The notes beneath the pieces were generated by a model. That model did not search any database, was not told where the DNA came from, and saw only the letters and a program-made list of their open reading frames with translations. A DNA stretch of 64,000 nucleotides. Origin: Aliiroseovarius sp. PrR006. GTDB lineage: Bacteria > Pseudomonadota > Alphaproteobacteria > Rhodobacterales > Rhodobacteraceae. Shown here piece by piece: positions 33,336 to 42,467 of the stretch. The stretch covers positions 586,001-650,000 of the forward strand of contig NZ_JAAGOY010000007.1 in the NCBI RefSeq assembly GCF_010500215.1, in the 5' to 3' direction. The translations under genes were made by a program, and so were the position numbers. The first letter of the stretch is position 1. Each line of letters opens with the position of its first letter.

Positions 33336-34868
33336 ATGGCTGTCAGATCTGGCCCACCCCATGTGAAAAGCGCTCTTCGGAACTTTCTGACCAGCCCTCA
33401 GTTCACGGCAATTTTACCTGCGGCGTTGCTTTTAGCCTACTGGCTGGGTGGCGAGAGCACTCTGTTGATCTCTGCGATCATATTTCCGGGACTTTTTGCA
33501 TTCGGCGGCACGCTGACCCGTTCGTCTCAGAAAGACAGATGGCCCTCTGATCCGGTAACGGGATTACCTCTGCGCGGGCGGCTTACCAAAATGCTGGATG
33601 CCGGCTTTCACGACCCGGACATGAAAGAAAAATGCTGCCTGGTGATCGAGATTGACGCCTTCTCGAGTCTGGCCGAGCATTATGGATTGGATGCACAGGA
33701 CAAGATCGAGGCTCAGATCGGTGAAACGCTGCGATCGATGCTCCGCGCGACCGACCTGATCTGCTCGCTGGGGCGTGGACGGCTCGGGATTGCGATTGAC
33801 CGAACAGCCCGCGCAGATCTCGAGGTTGTGCTCCAGATCGCCGCGCGATTGCAGTCGGCCATAACGACCCCGATCGAGCTGGATGAAACGCGTCTGCACC
33901 TGACAGCCAGCGTGGGCTTCGCCCTCCCCCGGCGTGCACCTGAAGCAACAGGGGAATCACTCTTGCAAGCAGCCGAGAGCGCCCTGCAGAACGCGCAGGT
34001 CGCTGGCCCAGGATCGATCCGTGCCTTCTCCAACGGCATGGCACCCAGGGCGGCACCTTCCGAACATTCCGAAGCCGAGTTGTCCGAGGCGCTGGAAGCC
34101 GGTCAGATGATCCCCTGGTTCCAACCGCAGGTCTGTTTGCGCTCCGGGCGCCTGACCGGGATGGAAGCTCTTGTACGCTGGAACCATCCTGAGTTGGGCC
34201 TGATTGCTCCAGCCGCCTTCCTGCCCGCCCTGACCCAGGCGGGACTTCTGGAACGCCTCAGCGAGGTCATGCTGTTCGAATGCCTCACAAGTATCTGCAA
34301 GTGGGATCAGTTGGGGCTTGAGGTTCCGACCGTGTCACTCAATATGACTGCAGAAGAACTGGCCAACCCCAAACTTTTCGAGAATATCCGCTGGGACCTC
34401 GACCGGTTTGACGTCTCGCCAGAACGTTTGACGCTGGAAATCCTGGAAAGCGTGATTGCACAGGGCGAAGACGACGTGATCGCGCGCAACATTAACGCTT
34501 TGGCCCGCATGGGGTGCAACATTGACCTGGATGATTTCGGCACCGGCCATGCCTCGATCGCGCATATCCGGCGTTTCAACCTGAACCGTATCAAGATTGA
34601 TCGCTCTTTCGTCACCCATGTCGACACCGATACAAACCAACAGAATATGGTTGCAGCTATTCTGACGATGGCACGACAGCTTGGAATCGGCGTGCTGGCT
34701 GAAGGGGTTGAAACCCACGGTGAATACGCCAAACTGGGTGAACTAGGCTGTACTGACGTTCAGGGCTATGCGGTGGCAAAACCGATGCCGATGGACGCGA
34801 GCTGTCTTTGGATCAAGAACCAAAGATCCACCTCGGAGCGCATCCACCACATCCCAAAGCACGCCTAA
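33336..34868 (+). CDS. Membrane protein with degenerate GGDEF and intact EAL domain
   Basis: 510 residues. Two N-terminal membrane segments (about 25-60) anchor it. The GGDEF domain (about 75-225) lacks its signature: LGRGRLGIAI (146-150 read GRGRL) replaces GGDEF, so it should not make cyclic di-GMP but may bind GTP or act in regulation. The EAL domain (about 250-495) keeps the metal and catalytic residues: MEALVRW (EAL at 277-279), NMTAEEL, LEILES, DLDDFGTGHAS (from 397), KIDRSFV, AEGVET and VQGY. It is therefore predicted to be a cyclic di-GMP phosphodiesterase. It lies between ttcA and yidC. Confidence 0.92.
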   Translation: MAVRSGPPHVKSALRNFLTSPQFTAILPAALLLAYWLGGESTLLISAIIFPGLFAFGGTLTRSSQKDRWPSDPVTGLPLRGRLTKMLDAGFHDPDMKEKCCLVIEIDAFSSLAEHYGLDAQDKIEAQIGETLRSMLRATDLICSLGRGRLGIAIDRTARADLEVVLQIAARLQSAITTPIELDETRLHLTASVGFALPRRAPEATGESLLQAAESALQNAQVAGPGSIRAFSNGMAPRAAPSEHSEAELSEALEAGQMIPWFQPQVCLRSGRLTGMEALVRWNHPELGLIAPAAFLPALTQAGLLERLSEVMLFECLTSICKWDQLGLEVPTVSLNMTAEELANPKLFENIRWDLDRFDVSPERLTLEILESVIAQGEDDVIARNINALARMGCNIDLDDFGTGHASIAHIRRFNLNRIKIDRSFVTHVDTDTNQQNMVAAILTMARQLGIGVLAEGVETHGEYAKLGELGCTDVQGYAVAKPMPMDASCLWIKNQRSTSERIHHIPKHA

Positions 34869-34974
34869 CGCGTTTACAAACCCGCAATTCATGGCACATC
34901 GGGATAAACTGCTTGACCTTTCGGCCCTTGCCCTGTTGAACCACTCTGACCGAAAACTATGAGTGGTAGGCACG

Positions 34975-36777
34975 ATGGACGACCAGAATAAGAACCTGAT
35001 CTTCGCAACGGTTCTCAGCTTTATTGTCATCACCGGCTGGTTGATCATGTTTCCACCCGCCGAGCCCCCACTGCCTGCCGAGCCGGCCGCGCAAACGGCA
35101 CAAGACACCGCTGCCGCTACAGCGCCCGCAGCGACGGCGCCCGCTGATGCTGCTCCTGCTGATATTGCAACACAGCAGGCCGAGGCTGGTCGCGTTGACA
35201 TCGACACCCCCGAACTGGCCGGGTCGATCTCGCTTCTGGGCGGTCGCATCGACGATCTGAAGCTGAAAGAATACCATGTCGAGCTGTCGAAAGAGAGCGA
35301 CACTGTAACCCTGCTGCGCCCCGCCGGTGAACAAGAGGCCTACTACACCCTCTATGGCTGGACACCTGGCGGCACCACTGCGTTGGAAGATGTTCCTGGC
35401 CCGACGACCATCTGGTCTGTTGAAAATGGCAGCAAGCTGACCCCGTCGACCCCCGTCACGCTTCGTTGGGACAGCCCGACTGGTCTGATTTTCCGCCGCA
35501 CCCTTTCGGTTGATAAAAACTTCATGTTCTCGATCGAACAGGCTGTTGAAAACACGAGCGATGCCATACAGCGAATGGCCCCATATGGGGTGATCGCCCG
35601 CCACGGCGAACCGCAGGATCAGAAAGGCTTTTTCATTCTTCACGAAGGCCTGATCCGCGAAGTAGATGGCGAGTTGGAAGAGAGCGACTATTCAGACATT
35701 GCAGACCTGAGCTATGACGAGCGCGAAGCCTCTTTGGCAGACGTTCAGCAGGTTGAAGAAAACGGCTGGCTTGGCTTCACCGACCACTATTGGATGACAA
35801 CGCTGATCCCGGAACCCGGGCAGCCCTTCACCTCGGTCGTACGCTATGCCGACAAAGCTGACATTTATCAGGCTCAGTTCCGACTGCGTGCACAAGACGT
35901 AGCCCCTGGCGCAACCGCCAGCGCAACGACGCATTTCTTTGCGGGCGCCAAGGAATGGGAAACCATCCGCGCCTACGAAAAGAACATGGGCATCGACAAG
36001 TTCATCGACTCGATCGACTGGGGCTGGTTCTTCTTCCTGACCAAGCCGATTTTCGCCGTCCTACACTGGCTGAATGCGCTGATCGGCAACATGGGCTGGG
36101 CGATCATCGGCCTGACCATCATCATCAAGGCAGTCCTGTTCCCGCTGGCCTATAAATCCTACGTCTCGATGGCGAAGATGAAAGAGCTTCAGCCCGAGAT
36201 GGAGAAAATCAAGGAACGCGCTGGCGACGACCGCCAGAAAGTTCAGCAAGAGATGATGGAGCTTTACAAGAAGGAAAAGGTTAACCCTGCCTCGGGCTGC
36301 TTGCCGATCCTTCTGCAAATCCCGATCTTCTTCTCGCTCTACAAGGTGATCTTCGTCACGCTGGAACTGCGCCACGCCCAGTGGATTGGCTGGATCAAAG
36401 ACCTTTCAGCCCCGGATCCCAGCTCGATCCTGAACCTGTTCGGCCTGCTGCCCTACGCAACCCCCAGCCCAGAAAGCTTCCTGGCGATCATCTCGTTGGG
36501 TGTACTGCCGATCTTGTTGGGTATCTCGATGTGGCTGCAGCAGAAGCTGAACCCGGCACCCACCGATCCGACGCAGGCGATGATCTTTGCCTGGATGCCA
36601 TGGGTATTCATGTTCATGCTGGGTACGTTTGCCTCGGGTCTGGTGATCTACTGGATCGCGAACAACACCATCACGTTCATTCAGCAATACACAATCATGC
36701 GCAGCCACGGGCACAAGCCTGACGTTCTGGGTAACGTGTTGAAAAGCTTCAAGAAACGTCCGAAAGACGCGAAATGA
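34975..36777 (+). CDS. yidC: Membrane protein insertase YidC
   Basis: 600 residues, starting at the ATG at 34975 (a GTG 12 nt upstream is rejected). It has the Gram-negative layout: first membrane helix (9-27), an Ala/Pro/Thr-rich linker, the large periplasmic P1 domain, and five membrane segments in the C-terminal 60-kDa domain (for example ALIGNMGWAIIGLTIIIKAVLFPLAYKSYVSMAKMKELQPEM, with the linking SYxSMAKMKxLQP motif). It inserts membrane proteins alone or with SecYEG. It overlaps the MOSC gene by ATGA. Confidence 0.96.
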   Translation: MDDQNKNLIFATVLSFIVITGWLIMFPPAEPPLPAEPAAQTAQDTAAATAPAATAPADAAPADIATQQAEAGRVDIDTPELAGSISLLGGRIDDLKLKEYHVELSKESDTVTLLRPAGEQEAYYTLYGWTPGGTTALEDVPGPTTIWSVENGSKLTPSTPVTLRWDSPTGLIFRRTLSVDKNFMFSIEQAVENTSDAIQRMAPYGVIARHGEPQDQKGFFILHEGLIREVDGELEESDYSDIADLSYDEREASLADVQQVEENGWLGFTDHYWMTTLIPEPGQPFTSVVRYADKADIYQAQFRLRAQDVAPGATASATTHFFAGAKEWETIRAYEKNMGIDKFIDSIDWGWFFFLTKPIFAVLHWLNALIGNMGWAIIGLTIIIKAVLFPLAYKSYVSMAKMKELQPEMEKIKERAGDDRQKVQQEMMELYKKEKVNPASGCLPILLQIPIFFSLYKVIFVTLELRHAQWIGWIKDLSAPDPSSILNLFGLLPYATPSPESFLAIISLGVLPILLGISMWLQQKLNPAPTDPTQAMIFAWMPWVFMFMLGTFASGLVIYWIANNTITFIQQYTIMRSHGHKPDVLGNVLKSFKKRPKDAK

Positions 36778-37529
36778 CGGGGGTTGTCGCTGGTATCTGG
36801 CGACACCCGATCAAGTCACATGGGCGCGAGGAGCTTCTGCGTGTTCCCGTGACCGAAGGGCGCTGCTTGCCCTTCGATCGCAAATGGGCCGTCGCACATG
36901 AGGCTGCCAAGCTAGAAGATGGGAAAAACTGGGTGCCCTGCACGAATTTTTCGCGCGGGTCCAAGGCTCCTAATCTGATGGCAATTTCGGCTGCCACCGA
37001 TGAGCTAACGAACACCATCACGCTGACCCATCCCGCACAGCCCGGCATCACGATCAATCCAGATCGCGCGGAAGACCACGAGAGGTTCCTAAACTGGGTC
37101 AAACCGCTGTCGCCGACCAACCGCGCCCTACCAGAGCGACTGGTGACTGTAGGACGCGGGATGACTGACACGGATTATGAAAGCGTGTCCTTCATCAACC
37201 TCGCCTCTCACCGTGCTGTTGAAGAAAAGTTAGGTCGCGAAATCTCGCCAACGCGCTGGCGTGGAAATGTCCTGCTGGAAGGCTTCGACCCGTGGGAGGA
37301 ACGCACATGGATCGGCAAACGCCTGCGCATCGGCGAGGCAGAATTTGAGGTCCGCGAACACGTCACGCGCTGCATGGCAACGACCGCCAGTACACGCACA
37401 GGCGAACGCGACGCAGATACGTTGGGCGTTCTGAACCAGAACTGGGGGCACCAGGATTGCGGCGTCTATGCCGTGGTGACCAAGCCCGGTGTGATCGTAC
37501 GCGAAGAACAGGTCGAGGTGATCGAATGA
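36774..37529 (+). CDS. MOSC domain-containing protein
   Basis: 251 residues with an N-terminal beta-barrel-like MOSC_N part (VVAGIWRHPIKSHGREELLRVPVTEG, the YPIKS-like motif as RHPIKS) and a MOSC domain (about 140-250) with SPTRWRGNVLLEGF and the conserved Cys in HVTRCMATT. Such domains bind molybdenum cofactor in mARC-type N-oxide reductases or transfer sulfur. Substrate is unknown. It sits between yidC and engB with ATGA overlaps at both ends, a conserved alphaproteobacterial arrangement. Confidence 0.92.
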   Translation: MTGVVAGIWRHPIKSHGREELLRVPVTEGRCLPFDRKWAVAHEAAKLEDGKNWVPCTNFSRGSKAPNLMAISAATDELTNTITLTHPAQPGITINPDRAEDHERFLNWVKPLSPTNRALPERLVTVGRGMTDTDYESVSFINLASHRAVEEKLGREISPTRWRGNVLLEGFDPWEERTWIGKRLRIGEAEFEVREHVTRCMATTASTRTGERDADTLGVLNQNWGHQDCGVYAVVTKPGVIVREEQVEVIE

Positions 37530-38179
37530 CCATGCTTCCATTTCCAATGGCCGAAGAGCCGGATCAGGCGTCGAAGGAAAAAGGCCGCTTGCTGTTTGCG
37601 GGCGCGACCGACTTTCTGAAAGGTGTCGTCGCGATGGACGGCCTGCCTGCACCGGACCGGATTGAGGTGTGCTTCGCCGGGCGCTCGAACGTCGGGAAAT
37701 CCAGCCTGATCAACGCCCTAACTGGGCGCGTCAAGCTGGCCCGCGCGTCGAACACACCCGGCCGCACACAAGAAATCAACTTCTTCACAACCACCGGCGG
37801 TCCGTATCTGGTCGACCTGCCGGGCTATGGTTATGCGAATGCTCCGTTGAAGATCGTTGAGAAATGGCAGCGCCTTCTGAAGAACTACCTGTCGGGTCGT
37901 CAGAACCTGCGCAGGGCCTTCGTTCTGGTCGACTCGCGCCATGGCGTGAAGAAGGTCGATGAAGAGATCATGACCCTTCTGGACAAGTCCGCCGTGACCT
38001 TCCAAGTGGTGATGACCAAGGCTGACAAGGTCAAGGAAAAGGACCGCGAGAAGGTGCTGGCACAGGTGCGCAAAGCGCTGTCCAAACATCCGGCGGCCTA
38101 TCCGGAACTGGTGCTGACCTCGTCTGAAAAAGGCGACGGGATCGAGACCCTGCGGGCAATCATCGCCGGGCTGGACTGA
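37526..38179 (+). CDS. engB: Ribosome biogenesis GTPase EngB (YihA/YsxC)
   Basis: 217 residues from the ATG at 37526, which overlaps the MOSC stop (ATGA). It is a TRAFAC GTPase needed for large-subunit assembly. G1 is FAGRSNVGKSSLINAL, G2 lies in NTPGRTQEINFF, G3 is LVDLPGYGYA, G4 is VMTKADKV and G5 is LTSSEKGDG. A longer in-frame start at 37457 lies inside the MOSC gene and is rejected. Confidence 0.95.
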   Translation: MTMLPFPMAEEPDQASKEKGRLLFAGATDFLKGVVAMDGLPAPDRIEVCFAGRSNVGKSSLINALTGRVKLARASNTPGRTQEINFFTTTGGPYLVDLPGYGYANAPLKIVEKWQRLLKNYLSGRQNLRRAFVLVDSRHGVKKVDEEIMTLLDKSAVTFQVVMTKADKVKEKDREKVLAQVRKALSKHPAAYPELVLTSSEKGDGIETLRAIIAGLD

Positions 38180-38221
38180 CCGTAGTCGCACGCCCCGCGG
38201 GGGGAAGCTGCCGCGCCAAAA

Positions 38222-38956
38222 TCACACGTGCTGCGCGCCGTTCACCTCGATCTCGGCACCCGAGATATACGAGCTTTCATCCGAACACAGGAAATAGATC
38301 GCCGAGGCGACTTCCTCGGGCTGACCAAGACGTTGCATGGGCAGCTTTTCGACAATCTTCTCAGTGCCGGGGGACAGGATTGCGGTCTCGACCTCGCCCG
38401 GGGCGATAGCGTTGACGCGGACGCCCATTGGTCCGAAATCATGCGCCATTTCACGGGTGAGTGCAGCAAGCGCTGCCTTCGAGGTTGCATAAGCAGCGCC
38501 CGCGAACGGGTGGACACGAGAGCCTGCAATAGAGGTCACGTTTACCACAGCGCCCTGCGCCGCAGCCAGTTCCTCGCGCAGGCCACGGGCCAACACCACG
38601 GACGCAAAGAAATTCACATGGAACACCTTGCCCCAATCCATCAAATCGGTGTTGAGCGTGTTCAGACGCTCGCCCTCTGGTCCTTTGGGTGAAATGCCAG
38701 CGTTGTTCACCAACGCATCCAACCGCCCGTTCAGACGTTCCTGAATGATGCCGACCGCATTGATGGTATCGGCGGGATCGGACAAGTCCAGCTGCACGTG
38801 GTTCTCAGCGCCCCCACCCCACGGGCATTCGTCGGGGAACGGTTGGCGGGAACAGGTGATCACGCGCCAGCCTTCACGGTTAAACTTGCGCACGGTGGCG
38901 TGTCCGATACCGCGGCTTGCGCCGGTCAGAAGCAGGGTTTTGCGGTCATCACTCAT
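38222..38956 (-). CDS. Short-chain dehydrogenase/reductase (SDR)
   Basis: 244 residues. The NAD(P) motif is TGASRGIG (11-18), followed by NNAG (LDALVNNAGISP), catalytic Ser in VTSIAGS, YATSK with the catalytic Tyr and Lys, and IAPGEVETAI. The nucleotide site with Arg after the first strand suggests NADPH. The substrate cannot be set. It is convergent with engB, and the 42-nt gap contains a GC-rich pair (CCCCGCGGGG) that may form a weak terminator. Confidence 0.9.
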   Translation of the reverse strand: MSDDRKTLLLTGASRGIGHATVRKFNREGWRVITCSRQPFPDECPWGGGAENHVQLDLSDPADTINAVGIIQERLNGRLDALVNNAGISPKGPEGERLNTLNTDLMDWGKVFHVNFFASVVLARGLREELAAAQGAVVNVTSIAGSRVHPFAGAAYATSKAALAALTREMAHDFGPMGVRVNAIAPGEVETAILSPGTEKIVEKLPMQRLGQPEEVASAIYFLCSDESSYISGAEIEVNGAQHV

Positions 38957-39061
38957 GGGGCACCTCTTGTCACCGGCACAGTAGCAGGCGGGGCTGCGGC
39001 TGCAATGCCCCTTGGCAGGCCGCGCCCGAGCGCGTAACAGGGTTGGAACGAAGGATCAGAG

Positions 39062-39922
39062 ATGAAGACCCAGAACATGAACCGCGATTGGATCGCCACC
39101 GCCCGCACCCTGTCCCAAGCCCTGCCTTATCTTCAGCGCTATACCGGCGCGACTGTCGTCATCAAGTTTGGCGGCAACGCCATGGGAGACGACGAAGAGA
39201 TGGCCAGCTTTGCACGTGACATCGTTTTGATGCGTCAGGTGGGCGTGAAACCTGTGGTCGTGCATGGCGGCGGACCGATGATCAACGCAATGCTGGATAA
39301 GCTCGAGATCAAAAGCGAGTTCGTGAATGGCAAACGCGTCACCGATGCGGCCACCGTGGAAGTGGTCGAGATGGTACTGTCGGGCCGCGTAAACAAACGG
39401 ATCGTGCAGGCCATCAATGCCGAGGGCGGCAAGGCCGTGGGCCTGTCGGGCAAGGATGCCAAACTTGTGACCTGCGATCAGACGAACCCGGATCTGGGCT
39501 TTGTTGGTACGCCGTCGGACGTGGATGTCTCCGTGCTGCACGATTTGGCTGCCGCCGAAGCCATTCCGGTCATCGCGCCCCTCGGCGCGGGCCGCAAGGG
39601 CGAGACCTTCAACATCAACGGCGACACGATGGCGGGCGCGATTGCAGCAGCCCTGAAGGCGGACCGCCTACTTCTGCTGACTGATGTGGAAGGCGTAAAA
39701 GGCGCGGACGGAGAGGTTCTGACCGAGCTGACGCCGGACCAGATTCGCGACATGACAGCATCAGGCGTGATTGCGGGCGGGATGATCCCCAAGACTGAAA
39801 CCGCGCTGAACGCCATCGAAGGTGGTGTGCGCGCTGTGGTTATTCTTGACGGTCGCGCGCCGAACGCCTGCCTGTTGGAGCTTTACACCGATCACGGTGC
39901 CGGGTCGCTGATCCGCGCGTAA
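39062..39922 (+). CDS. argB: Acetylglutamate kinase
   Basis: 286 residues. It phosphorylates N-acetylglutamate in arginine synthesis. The amino acid kinase fold is clear: [71 protein letters not shown] and the C-terminal [27 protein letters not shown] lies upstream of the ATG. It is in the usual place for the family, downstream of engB, though a minus-strand SDR gene lies between them here. Confidence 0.96.
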   Translation: MKTQNMNRDWIATARTLSQALPYLQRYTGATVVIKFGGNAMGDDEEMASFARDIVLMRQVGVKPVVVHGGGPMINAMLDKLEIKSEFVNGKRVTDAATVEVVEMVLSGRVNKRIVQAINAEGGKAVGLSGKDAKLVTCDQTNPDLGFVGTPSDVDVSVLHDLAAAEAIPVIAPLGAGRKGETFNINGDTMAGAIAAALKADRLLLLTDVEGVKGADGEVLTELTPDQIRDMTASGVIAGGMIPKTETALNAIEGGVRAVVILDGRAPNACLLELYTDHGAGSLIRA

Positions 39923-39974
39923 TGCGCACCCGTTCGAGAGTTGAAGTTTCAGCCAGATCAATTACATTCCCAGC

Positions 39975-40769
39975 ATGGAATATGAATTACTGATCCGTCT
40001 GGGCAGCTTTCTGGTGCTCTTTGCTCTCTTTGCGATGGCCGAAACGTTTGCGCCGCGCCGTAAACGCGTACAACCGCGCTCGGGCCGCTGGTTTACCAAT
40101 CTGTCTCTGGTGGTCATCGACAGCGTCACCTTGCGGCTGATAAGCCTTCTTCTGCCGCTGCTGGCCGTTGGCGCCGCAATTGACGCAGCTCGAGAGGGTT
40201 GGGGACTGTTCAACGCCATCACCCTGCCCACATGGGTGGAAGTGCTGGCCGCCTTCCTGATCCTCGACTTCGCAGTCTGGACGCAGCATCTGGTGTTTCA
40301 CAAAGTCCCGGCGTTGTGGCGCCTGCATCGCGTCCACCATGCAGACCGGGACTTTGATGTCTCGACTGCGCTACGGTTTCACCCGGTCGAAATCGCCGCC
40401 TCTATGCTGATCAAAATCGGGCTGGTCTACCTGATCGGTGCGCCAGCAATTGCCGTGATCCTGTTCGAGGTCGTGCTGAACGGATCCGCTATGTTCAACC
40501 ACGCCAATTGGCGGCTCCCGTTGGCCGTGGATCGCTTCATTAGACTTGTTCTTGTTACACCTGACATGCATCGTGTGCATCATTCGGTGCATCGCCACGA
40601 GACGGACAGCAATTATGGGTTTTGCCTGTCGATCTGGGATCGGTGGTTCGGCACCTACACCGCCCAACCGCAGGACGGGCATGACGACATGGTGATAGGA
40701 CTGGAATGGCAGGACGAAAAACCGATGAAGCTGGGTTGGAGCCTGATGCTGCCGTTCCGGCGGAAATAA
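39975..40769 (+). CDS. Sterol desaturase/fatty acid hydroxylase family protein
   Basis: 264 residues with about four membrane segments. The diiron His motifs are complete: HLVFH, HRVHHAD and HRVHHSVHRHETDSNYG. These are expected to bind the iron pair for hydroxylation or desaturation of a lipid. The next gene starts 64 nt before its stop on the same strand, so the two form an overlapping operon. Confidence 0.9.
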   Translation: MEYELLIRLGSFLVLFALFAMAETFAPRRKRVQPRSGRWFTNLSLVVIDSVTLRLISLLLPLLAVGAAIDAAREGWGLFNAITLPTWVEVLAAFLILDFAVWTQHLVFHKVPALWRLHRVHHADRDFDVSTALRFHPVEIAASMLIKIGLVYLIGAPAIAVILFEVVLNGSAMFNHANWRLPLAVDRFIRLVLVTPDMHRVHHSVHRHETDSNYGFCLSIWDRWFGTYTAQPQDGHDDMVIGLEWQDEKPMKLGWSLMLPFRRK

Positions 40770-41383
40770 ACCACACGGCCGAAGCCCGCGCCGCCCATCT
40801 GGACGTCTTTGGTATGTTGCACGAGGATGGCGAGACCATCCTGCTTCTTGGGCCGCATGAGCCAGGATTTTGGCCCGCTTTCTCAGATACAACCGAGGCA
40901 CGCGACGGCGCAGCGAATCCGATTGATCGCTGGTCCAAGCGCGTGATCGGAACGCTTGCCCAGCGCTGGGGCGGCATGGCGGTGTTTCCATCTGACGGGC
41001 CACCCTATCCCCCGTTTCAAGCTTGGGCGCGGGCGTCTGGCCGGGCGTGGGACAGCCCTGTCGGGATGCTGGTGCACGACACGGCAGGGCTGTGGGTCAG
41101 CTATCGCGGGGCGGTTCGTCTTCCGTATTTGCTGGACTTGCCGGATACGGGCGACAAACCCTGCCTGACCTGTGATGCCCCTTGCCTGACCGCCTGCCCG
41201 GTGAATGCACTTGGGGCCGACGGCTACGACGTTCCCGCCTGCAAATCCCACCTGAATGCCGTGGATCGGGCGGATTGCATGACGCAGGGATGCGCGATGC
41301 GACGTGTATGTCCACTCAGTCAAACCTATGGTAGATTGCCCGAGCAATCAGCATTTCACATGAAAGCGTTTAACCCCACATGA
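40706..41383 (+). CDS. Ferredoxin-like protein with two Cys clusters
   Basis: 225 residues. The C-terminal part holds C-x2-C-x3-C-x3-C-P (PCLTCDAPCLTACPVNAL) and a second set DCMTQGCAMRRVCPL, matching [4Fe-4S] ferredoxin-type sites as in QueG-like proteins, although no cobalamin domain is present. The N-terminal part (LDVFGMLHEDGETILLLGPHEPGFW) is conserved-looking but has no named domain. The start at 40706 falls inside the upstream gene; an ATG at 40814 would cut off the HLDVFG segment. It overlaps the SixA gene by ATGA. Substrate unknown. Confidence 0.78.
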   Translation: MAGRKTDEAGLEPDAAVPAEINHTAEARAAHLDVFGMLHEDGETILLLGPHEPGFWPAFSDTTEARDGAANPIDRWSKRVIGTLAQRWGGMAVFPSDGPPYPPFQAWARASGRAWDSPVGMLVHDTAGLWVSYRGAVRLPYLLDLPDTGDKPCLTCDAPCLTACPVNALGADGYDVPACKSHLNAVDRADCMTQGCAMRRVCPLSQTYGRLPEQSAFHMKAFNPT

Positions 41384-41883
41384 CCCTGACTCTGATCCTG
41401 ACCCGTCACGCAAAATCCAGTTGGAGCGACGCGAACCTTGATGACCATTCCCGCCCGCTAAACAAGCGCGGGCGTGCCTCGGCCAAGGCAATCGGGCGTT
41501 GGCTGGCGGATCATGGGCGTACACCGGACGAAGTTCTGTGTTCGGACGCCGCGCGCACGCGCGAGACTTGGGCGTTGATTGCGGACAGGTTGGTGGGCGT
41601 ACCACAGGCAAGCTATCAATCTGCGCTTTATCTGGCGGACCCCGAGACCATGCTGGCTGAACTGCGTGGCACGTCGGCAGACACCGTGATGATGGTCGCC
41701 CACAATCCGGGATCGGCCTATATGGCGCGGCGTCTGGCAGCCGAGCCCCACCCGCACGAGAAGTTCCACCACTATCCCACTGCAGCTACGTCCGTGATCG
41801 AGTTTGATGCGGAAAGCTGGGCGGATGTGACTTGGGGCACGGGCCGTGTGGTTGACTTCGTCGTCCCGCGCGAGCTGATCTGA
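41380..41883 (+). CDS. SixA-type histidine phosphatase
   Basis: 167 residues of the histidine phosphatase superfamily. The catalytic motif is LTRHAKSSW (Arg9, His10), then RPLNKRGRASAKAIG, CSDAARTRETW with a second Arg, and VAHNPG with the second His. SixA removes phosphate from phosphohistidine in signalling proteins; whether this protein does so is inferred. It overlaps the preceding gene by 4 nt (ATGA). Confidence 0.9.
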   Translation: MTLTLILTRHAKSSWSDANLDDHSRPLNKRGRASAKAIGRWLADHGRTPDEVLCSDAARTRETWALIADRLVGVPQASYQSALYLADPETMLAELRGTSADTVMMVAHNPGSAYMARRLAAEPHPHEKFHHYPTAATSVIEFDAESWADVTWGTGRVVDFVVPRELI

Positions 41884-41900
41884 ACAGCCTGACCCGGGGG

Positions 41901-42446
41901 TTAATCCCCATGCAACGTCCGCTCGAACGGGACGCCCGCCTGATGGATTTTGTCCATCATGGCTCGGATCGAATACCCCGTATACTCGCGCAGTTGGATC
42001 GACGGGTGATCGTGGAAATGCACCCAAAACTGCTCGTCGTTCGGGCCTTCTGAGCGGTAGTATGTGATGTGTTCTAGCTGCTTGATGGCGGTAAGCGGCA
42101 CATGAAACCCCTGCTCAGAGCCATGGGCATGATCGGGCACCTGCCAAAGCAGATCCTCCTGCGTCAGCCGAAACCGCCATTCCCCCGACGTGCCCGCAGC
42201 GCGGCGCGCAAAGAAGATCAGTTTCGCCAGATGGTACAGCGCTGTGAGGATCAGAAAGAGGCCGAGGACCCCCCACAGGTCCCACGTATCAAGCGCGTCG
42301 AAGGACAGGGCCCAGACCGCATCATCGGGGACAAGCCACAGCCCCAATGCAAGGAATAGGGCCGCGATAACCGGCACGACAATGATCCGTTCCAGATTAC
42401 GTCTGGAAACAGATTTGCGGATGTCGAATATCGGTTTTGCGGTCAT
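41901..42446 (-). CDS. Two-TM membrane protein, conserved hypothetical
   Basis: 181 residues. Two membrane segments (about 21-40 and 60-78) are followed by a soluble domain with FRLTQEDLLWQVPDHAHGSEQGFHVPLTAIKQLEHITYYR and a C-terminal helix. The strand pattern resembles small PH-like domains but I do not recognise a family. It is 21 nt downstream of rpiB on the same strand. It is convergent with the SixA gene. Confidence 0.75.
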   Translation of the reverse strand: MTAKPIFDIRKSVSRRNLERIIVVPVIAALFLALGLWLVPDDAVWALSFDALDTWDLWGVLGLFLILTALYHLAKLIFFARRAAGTSGEWRFRLTQEDLLWQVPDHAHGSEQGFHVPLTAIKQLEHITYYRSEGPNDEQFWVHFHDHPSIQLREYTGYSIRAMMDKIHQAGVPFERTLHGD

Positions 42447-42467
42447 GGGCGCCCTGCCCTCTGCTGA

